Shown piece by piece: positions 58,085 through 64,000 of a DNA stretch of 64,000 nt (position 1 is the first letter of the stretch; each line of letters begins with the position of its first letter). Under the pieces are notes generated by a model that ran no database searches, was not told the origin of the DNA, and was given only the letters and a program-made list of their open reading frames with translations. The position numbers and the translations under genes are program-made. Source of the stretch: Ipomoea triloba (taxonomy: Eukaryota; Streptophyta; Magnoliopsida; Solanales; Convolvulaceae); NCBI RefSeq assembly GCF_003576645.1, contig NC_044916.1:27166292-27230291 (forward strand), written 5' to 3'.

Positions 58085-59644
58085 TGTGTAGCAAAAATGA
58101 GTGATGGTGAGTGTACGGGTGTGAAATGTCGTTCCGCTGAGGATTGGGGGTTATGGCACGCAATATGCAATCACAAAACTAGGCACTAGCACAAGGAAAT
58201 CAACAAGAAGCTAAGCAAATGATAACAAGGTAGAACAAACACATATAAACAATAGATAAGTGCAAAATAAAGAAATAGGACTCAAGCTAGGGGAATTACC
58301 ATCTAGATGCTTTAACACTTAAGTTTGGGGGAAGAACATTTTACCTAGGTTCTAGAGGCTAGCCCTAATAAATCCAAGTTTCCACAAGGATTAGAACAAA
58401 GATTGCACCATTCCCATGGTGTATCAACCTAAGTTCTTGAAGGACAAAAGCTATTTAAGCCCCAAATCTACCCCTATTTCCATAGAAGAGAAAATGGGTT
58501 TGAGATTAGGTTGGCTCAAGTCTCCCATCCAATTCCCATTGAGATGAAAGACTTTCCAAAGACAAACAACAATCATTGGCCACTAATCATTGAAAGATAG
58601 AAATAAACCCAATTCAAACTCAAGAACCCTAGGTTGGGGTTCTTCCCCTTTTTCACAATAATCACAACTTAAGCATCCAAATAGATAATACAACCCTAAC
58701 TCAAGCCCATAAACTAACTACTCATGATTAAATAGCATAAAGAACACAAAAACACAAGTAATAAGCATAAATCTTGCAAAAGAAAAGAGATAAAGGAAAG
58801 AAAACTTCTCTATTGAAAATGGGAGGAAGAATCTTGAAATCCAAGCTTCAAATCCAAGATTACAAGCTCCAAAAGTGTTAAAATACATAGATCTAAGTCT
58901 AATCTAACCTAAAAATATGAAAGGGAGTGAATGGGAGTGTTTAGGGTTCAACCATGGGCCAAAACCGTGTTCAAAACGCTCAAAACGAGCTTAAATAGTG
59001 AGCAGAGCATGGGCGAAACGGCCTAGGAAACGGCCGTGTCAGTGGCCGTTTGCCCCCTCTTCAAAAACTGCATTTTGGCACTGGAATTCTGCATAAATCA
59101 AACGGCCATGGACACGGCCGTGTCCCGGGCCGTTTGCCTCCCCTCCAGAAATTGCATTTCCGAACTCTGTGCAGCTGCTTTGACTTCTAGGCTGTTTTTC
59201 ACCATTTTCCGTTCAGAATTACGAAATGCATATTTCTAGCAAAGTTGTAGCCCTTGAAGTCTTCTTTCCAATGGTCCAAAGATCACATAATTTGGACATT
59301 CATAGGCTGAGATATGATCCAATTACTAAGATGTCGACGTGCAGAAACTTCAACACCTTGATCTTTTGCTTCTCTTTTGTTTTAGCTTGTCCAAATGATC
59401 AATACCATTAAAAATACAACTCTTAAGCTCCATTAGAAGTGTTGCATCAATATCCATAGCTTCTTCTTGACTCCCATTGACTCCAAAATGCATGAAAATC
59501 ATCATCTTTGCTTCCAATGCTTTCCAAACCAAAATCCTTGCAAAATAACACAAATAAGCACTAATTCTCATGAAAATTGGAATGATCTATAAACAAAATG
59601 AATTAGTGAAAGGGAGAAAAATATAGACAAATGAGCATTTATCA
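58085..59644 (-). repeat. 3' LTR of element B
   Basis: 1,560 bp, from TGATAAATGCTC (59644) to TTGCTACACA (58085) on the minus strand. It has a TATA-like CTATTTAAG (58998-58990), AAACGGCC/GGCCGTTT clusters upstream of it (59016-59135), and GTTGTAGCCCTTGAAGTC at 59244 as in LTR A. Confidence 0.9.
59016..59135. promoter_or_regulatory. AAACGGCC/GGCCGTTT palindrome clusters in LTR B
   Basis: AAACGGCC occurs at 59016, 59028 and 59100, and its complement GGCCGTTT at 59044 and 59128; GACACGGCCGTGTC at 59111-59124 is a perfect 14-bp palindrome. Two clusters bounded by opposed motifs start 72 bp apart and lie just upstream of the TATA-like box. This is the same layout as in LTR A with a different motif. 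Confidence 0.75.
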
Positions 59645-61406
59645 ACTCCCCCACACTTAAACCTTTGCTTGTCCTCAAGCAAAGACAAGAAATAAATCAC
59701 CATCCTTGCAATGAAATTGATCAATACTCCCACTTTTGCTCAACCTATCAAACCACAATCCAACTTGCTACAACACAACTTGTTTCAAGAATCATCTTAG
59801 CTTGGCACACAAGTTCCATTCCCAAGCCAATAACCAAGCACCAAAACCATTAAAGTGCGTGAGAATCTAGTGTGCACAAATGCTAAGTTGAGATTATGCA
59901 AAACTTGGCTTTTAATGAGATTCCATAGGCTTGCCCTTCATACTCCCACTAGTTCAACTCTAAGATTGCATGCTAAGATCAAGTAGGACTTTTATTTGGC
60001 TTGTAACGGGGCTAAGGGTGAATGGCTAAGAAAGAAGAGGTATAGGAATAAAACAAAGGAGAGAACTTCACACTTGTTCACAATTGAGGTTAGAAGAGAT
60101 ATAACTTGAATGAACTAAGGAGCAAACAAGACTTAAGGACAAAACAACCTCTAAAATGGTGGGGTAGAGCACAACTTACAAAATAAACTTCAAACTTTTA
60201 TTCGTCTTTCTTTTCTTTTCATTTTTCTCTTTTCATCATCTTTTTCAACACTTTTTTTCTCAAATTTTCTCAACATCAACTTTTTTCATTTTTTTTTCTT
60301 TTCCAATCAACCAACAACTTAATCTCAATACCCCCACACTTAGACAAAATTATCAAGAGGATTGCTAACAAAACAAGCTCCAAATAAGATCTCTTCTAAG
60401 CAAAAGAACAAGTGCTACATTCTCTCAAGGGTGGAAGGAAGATATATTTTTTTCTTTTTGGCTAAAGGTTAAAGGAAAATTGACAAGGGTTAACACAAGA
60501 AAAACAAACAAATCACGGGTTTAAGTGCTTATCACTTATTTCAACAAACACAAGGCTCAACGGGGACAACTAGGAATAAACACATATTAACAGGGTAGGC
60601 TTTAAGGCTAAGGGCTAAACAAAAATGGCCTAAATCATTTCAAAACATGCAAATCTTAGACTTCACTTGGAGAGTAATTAGGCAAGTTCTAGCAAAACAA
60701 CCATTACCGGAATCTCACATAAGCCTTCACTAGCAATGCACAACACACTAGATCAAGAATTGATTCAATTATTAAGTGGCTAACAAGGCTATTGGCAAGA
60801 GAATAGATCAATCATGTAACCCCTTGGCTCATCAATCACAAGTTGAGTTGCAACAAGTTCCACCAAAACAAACCACAAACCAAGAAAGAGGGAGCGATCA
60901 CAACTTCAAGCAAGGAAAGTTAATTTACTCAACATTATGCACAATGAGTCATCCAAGCAAAGTTTCAAAAATTTTCAAAAATTACACAATTTTTGTCTTC
61001 CCCCCACACTTAGAAATTACATCGTCCTTGATGTGAAAGAAAATAAAGTACAAGGGGGAAAGGGTAGCACAATAAGCACAAGGAGCACAATCTCTACTAT
61101 CTACATCAAGTAAAGCACTATTCACAATTAAAGAGAGTAGAGAAGGTAGATGAGACTCCCTTAATGAATCCCTTATGCCAAAGAATCATCATGAAGCCTT
61201 CTTGAAATTGAGAATACTCCTTAGTATCATTCCTAGAGTCAAGAGAATATATACATGAAAGCACAAGTGAAAGCATGATATATCAAAAATAAAAGTAAAA
61301 ATAAAAATAAAGAAGAAAATAAAATGCAATAAAATGAAAGATAACATGGGGTGCCTCCCATGAAGCGCTAAGTTTAATGTCGCTAGCTCGACTCAACCTC
61401 TCAAGA
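59645..61406 (-). other. Non-coding interior of element B
   Basis: Begins with the purine tract and CTTGAGGACAAGCAAAGG, a phrase shared with A. It contains CT- and T-rich runs (60200-60310) and ends with the shared GGGGTGCCTCCCATGAAGCG block near 61360. No coding domain. Confidence 0.7.
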
Positions 61407-62879
61407 TCAACCATCATTGGATTGGAGAAAGAACATCCCATCCTTCCTAGCGAATTTTCCTTCAAGATAGTGCCTCAAATGGTGGCCATCAACAAATTCC
61501 TTTAAGCACAAGTCCACCACTTTAAAGTTTAAGACACTATGCTCATCCAAATCAATCTTCAAGAATATCCCTTCCTCAAATCCATTTTTTATCCATAAAT
61601 CAAATGAGGTCTTCTTTCTAAACCTCGGGTCTTGATAATACTCAAAAGATTGATCATTTTCTTGGCCTCCACTTCTTTTCTTTTCTTGACTTTCCTTTTC
61701 ATTGGCAAGTAAGGAGAGTCTTGGGTCTTTCTCATGCACCAATAAGAAGTGGGAATCCCTTGATTCAAATATAGGCCAATGTGGGCCAAAACACTTAAGG
61801 CCTTCAACTCCTCCCGGTTCCCAAATTCTTGTGAAATTCTCACCAAGGAAGTTTTCATCCATTGAAGGGGTTTCTTCATTCACTTCATGCATTCTATCAA
61901 TCTCATTCTCCTTCAACACTTCCTCTTCCAACGGGACATTTTGGAGTTGTTCCTTGCCCCCATTATCAATTTTCTCCTCATCACCATTCTCATTTAACTC
62001 CACACCTTCTTCCCAATTCAAAGTTTCCATTTCAATTTCCTCATCCACTTCATCTTCACCATCAATGCCCTCACCTTTCTTTTTATCTTCTTCAACTACA
62101 TGACCTTCATTTGGCAAGAGCAACTCTTGTAGAACCTCTCCATTAGAAGACGATTCTTGAACGGGTTCTTGAGTTTCCAAACATTGTCTTTCAACCATCA
62201 AGTTGTGTAGTTGAACTTGTAGCTCATTCATTTGCATAAGCATGTTGGCCATCATAAGCTTCATCTCGGGATCTTGATCAAATGGTTGGCATTCTTGTTG
62301 AGGTTCTTGGTAGAATGGCTCTTGAGGTTCCCATTGATTATTGACATATTCTTTTTCACTCAGTCTCATGGGATAGCCATCATCCTCAATTTCATCATCG
62401 GGCACAATAGTAACTCCCCAACGCCTAGCCAACGCCAAAGTTTCCTCATCTATCCCATAGCTCCCCACACTTGGTGAATGGTTGTAGTGATCATATGGAG
62501 GTTGAGTGTCATGGGGGTATGGTGTGTAATGAATGGGTGAGGGGTATGGATTTTGAGAGTAATCTTGTGGTGGGAAAGGATGTTGAGGTGGATTGTAATC
62601 TTGTGAAGGTTGTGGGAAGGAATTTTGGTGTGATGGTTGGGAAAAATAACATGAGTCTTGGTAAGGTTGTGGTGGATAACGATTTTGGTAGTTTGGAGTG
62701 TATTGAGAGTATGAGTTTTGAGGGTGGAATTGTGGTGGATGAAAATATTGGGATTGAGCATCATAGCAATGGTTAGGAGGTGGGGCTTGAGTTGAGCAAG
62801 GATTTCCATATCCATCATATTGGTTAGCCCCATAAGATTGGGAATCATAATATCCTCCTTGGAATGCATACCCATCCAT
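61407..62879 (-). CDS. Gag-position protein with Tyr/Gln/Pro-rich N-terminus
   Basis: 490 residues from ATG 62879 (MDGYAFQGG), the only frame of element B. Residues about 1-160 are a low-complexity region rich in Tyr, Gln, Pro, His, Asn and Ser, similar in composition to prion-like domains. A short ordered patch (ETLALARRWGVTIVPDDE) follows, then EPFYQEPQQE and MNELQVQLHN, a long acidic region, and a conserved C-terminal part (WEPGGVEGLK, HWPIFESRDSH, FLLVHEKDPR). No zinc knuckle, protease or membrane segment. By place it is gag, perhaps forming particles that an autonomous Athila-like element fills with enzymes. The family could not be named. Confidence 0.7.
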   Translation of the reverse strand: MDGYAFQGGYYDSQSYGANQYDGYGNPCSTQAPPPNHCYDAQSQYFHPPQFHPQNSYSQYTPNYQNRYPPQPYQDSCYFSQPSHQNSFPQPSQDYNPPQHPFPPQDYSQNPYPSPIHYTPYPHDTQPPYDHYNHSPSVGSYGIDEETLALARRWGVTIVPDDEIEDDGYPMRLSEKEYVNNQWEPQEPFYQEPQQECQPFDQDPEMKLMMANMLMQMNELQVQLHNLMVERQCLETQEPVQESSSNGEVLQELLLPNEGHVVEEDKKKGEGIDGEDEVDEEIEMETLNWEEGVELNENGDEEKIDNGGKEQLQNVPLEEEVLKENEIDRMHEVNEETPSMDENFLGENFTRIWEPGGVEGLKCFGPHWPIFESRDSHFLLVHEKDPRLSLLANEKESQEKKRSGGQENDQSFEYYQDPRFRKKTSFDLWIKNGFEEGIFLKIDLDEHSVLNFKVVDLCLKEFVDGHHLRHYLEGKFARKDGMFFLQSNDG

Positions 62880-63102
62880 GGTATGTTCTTGATTGAAAGG
62901 TGAAAGTTCTTCCTTTTTCAATTAAGAGAGAATACACAAAGTAAAGATCCTTCAACCAAAACTCAATCAAGGTAAGATAATTAGCTCTTTTTAACAATAA
63001 AAACAAACAAAAAGAAAGAAAGAAAATACTTAGTCTCCTAAGATTCCCTAAACTCTAATGCTAGCAAAATAAGTAATCACATAGAACCACCAAATTTCCA
63101 AT

Positions 63103-63122
63103 CCCCGGCAACGGCGCCAATT
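63103..63122 (-). other. tRNA-Asp-type primer binding site of element B
   Basis: On the minus strand TTGGCGCCGTTGCCGGGGA starts a few bases after the 5' LTR end. It is complementary to the 3' end of plant tRNA-Asp, the primer used by Athila-type gypsy elements. Confidence 0.88.
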
Positions 63123-63127
63123 TTTGA

Positions 63128-64000
63128 TGTGTAGCAAAAATGAGTGATGGTGAGTGTACGGGTGTGAAATGTCGTTCCGCTGAGGATTGGGGGTTATGGC
63201 ACGCAATATGCAATCACAAAACTAGGCACTAGCACAAGGAAATCAACAAGAAGCTAAGCAAATGATAACAAGGTAGAACAAACACATATAAACAATAGAT
63301 AAGTGCAAAATAAAGAAATAGGACTCAAGCTAGGGGAATTACCATCTAGATGCTTTAACACTTAAGTTTGGGGGAAGAACATTTTACCTAGGTTCTAGAG
63401 GCTAGCCCTAATAAATCCAAGTTTCCACAAGGATTAGAACAAAGATTGCACCATTCCCATGGTGTATCAACCTAAGTTCTTGAAGGACAAAAGCTATTTA
63501 AGCCCCAAATCTACCCCTATTTCCATAGAAGAGAAAATGGGTTTGAGATTAGGTTGGCTCAAGTCTCCCATCCAATTCCCATTGAGATGAAAGACTTTCC
63601 AAAGACAAACAACAATCATTGGCCACTAATCATTGAAAGATAGAAACAAACCCAATTCAAACTCAAGAACCCTAGGTTGGGGTTCTTCCCCTTTTTCACA
63701 ATAATCACAACTTAAGCATCCAAATAGATAATACAACCCTAACTCAAGCCCATAAACTAACTACTCATGATTAAATAGCATAAAGAACACAAAAACACAA
63801 GTAATAAACATAAATCTTGCAAAAGAAAAGAGATAAAGGAAAGAAAACTTCTCTATTGAAATGGGAGGAAGAATCTTGAAATCCAAGCTTCAAATCCAAG
63901 ATTACAAGCTCCAAAAGTGTTAAAATACATAGATCTAAGTCTAATCTAACCTAAAAATATGAAAGGGAGTGAATGGGAGTGTTTAGGGTTCAACCATGGG
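63128..64000 (-). repeat. 5' LTR of element B, cut by window end
   Basis: Matches 58085-58958 of the 3' LTR with two substitutions (near 63645 and 63809) and one missing A near 63862. The rest, including its promoter, lies beyond the window. Confidence 0.9.

Larger units (their letters stand above)
58085..64000 (-). mobile_element. Element B: young pol-less LTR retrotransposon
   Basis: It has a complete 3' LTR (58085-59644), a purine tract GTGTGGGGGAG, a 1.8-kb non-coding interior, one large frame (61407-62879), a primer site and the 5' LTR running off the window at 64000. The primer site matches tRNA-Asp, as in the Athila group of Ty3/gypsy. No protease, RT or integrase is present, so it depends on a partner element. 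Over the 873 bp both LTRs share in the window I counted two substitutions and one single-base indel, so it is recent. Confidence 0.85.

Noticed and set aside
61407..62921. Frame of element B extended to 62921
   Set aside because: The upstream codon there is TTG; the first ATG in frame with a good context is 62879.

Overview
The window is nuclear DNA of a flowering plant, most likely a eudicot. It is AT-rich, its genes have GT-AG introns, and it holds a plant tRNA-Arg, a VQ protein, a plant class-3-lipase-like protein, tRNA-derived SINEs, many MITEs, Helitrons and nested LTR retrotransposons of plant lineages. Nothing here is bacterial or organellar. The assembly is a draft: there are two N-runs, six single-N joins beside duplicated sequence, and several exact 42-bp stutters inside retroelement genes.

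Positions 1-25,700 are a gene-bearing arm with four host protein genes and one tRNA. They are a small plastid-type membrane protein (minus strand, three exons, 3' end off the window), a lipase-fold protein of the At4g10955 type (plus, two exons), a VQ-motif protein (minus, one exon), and an HMA-fold protein (minus, three exons, first exon only ATGAAG with an apparent GC-AG intron). A complete tRNA-Arg(ACG) lies beside a decayed tandem copy. The spacers hold short DNA elements: a hAT-type MITE with a perfect 8-bp target duplication, a roughly 1-kb Mutator-like element with a 9-bp duplication, a foldback element, a 71-bp SINE-like insertion with a 17-bp duplication, and a TRIM-like 5' end. A 2,265-bp block at 13.2-17.7 kb is present twice on either side of a single N.

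Positions 25,700-64,000 are nested transposons. Two Helitrons lie head to head, 9 bp apart: H1 (minus, 38386 to 25747) and H2 (plus, 38396 to 57701). A Ty3/gypsy element of Tat type (29453-38115, target duplication GCACG) sits in H1. A Ty1/copia Sirevirus-type element (40790-57213, minus, target duplication AAATA) sits in H2; it has an envelope-position reading frame after pol. Its 5' part is replaced by a truncated member (A, 51192-55538) of a pol-less LTR family. A second, younger member (B, from 58085 past the window end) sits in the start of a third Helitron (H3).

The most interesting signal is in the LTRs of A and B. Just upstream of the LTR TATA box each carries two clusters of palindromic motifs about 71-72 bp apart, but the motif differs: TTCGACGCGTCGAA in A, AAACGGCC/GGCCGTTT in B. 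The gypsy and Sirevirus elements each also have their own recurrent short motif. Element-specific regulatory DNA binding is a testable explanation. No undescribed protein machinery could be shown from sequence alone.
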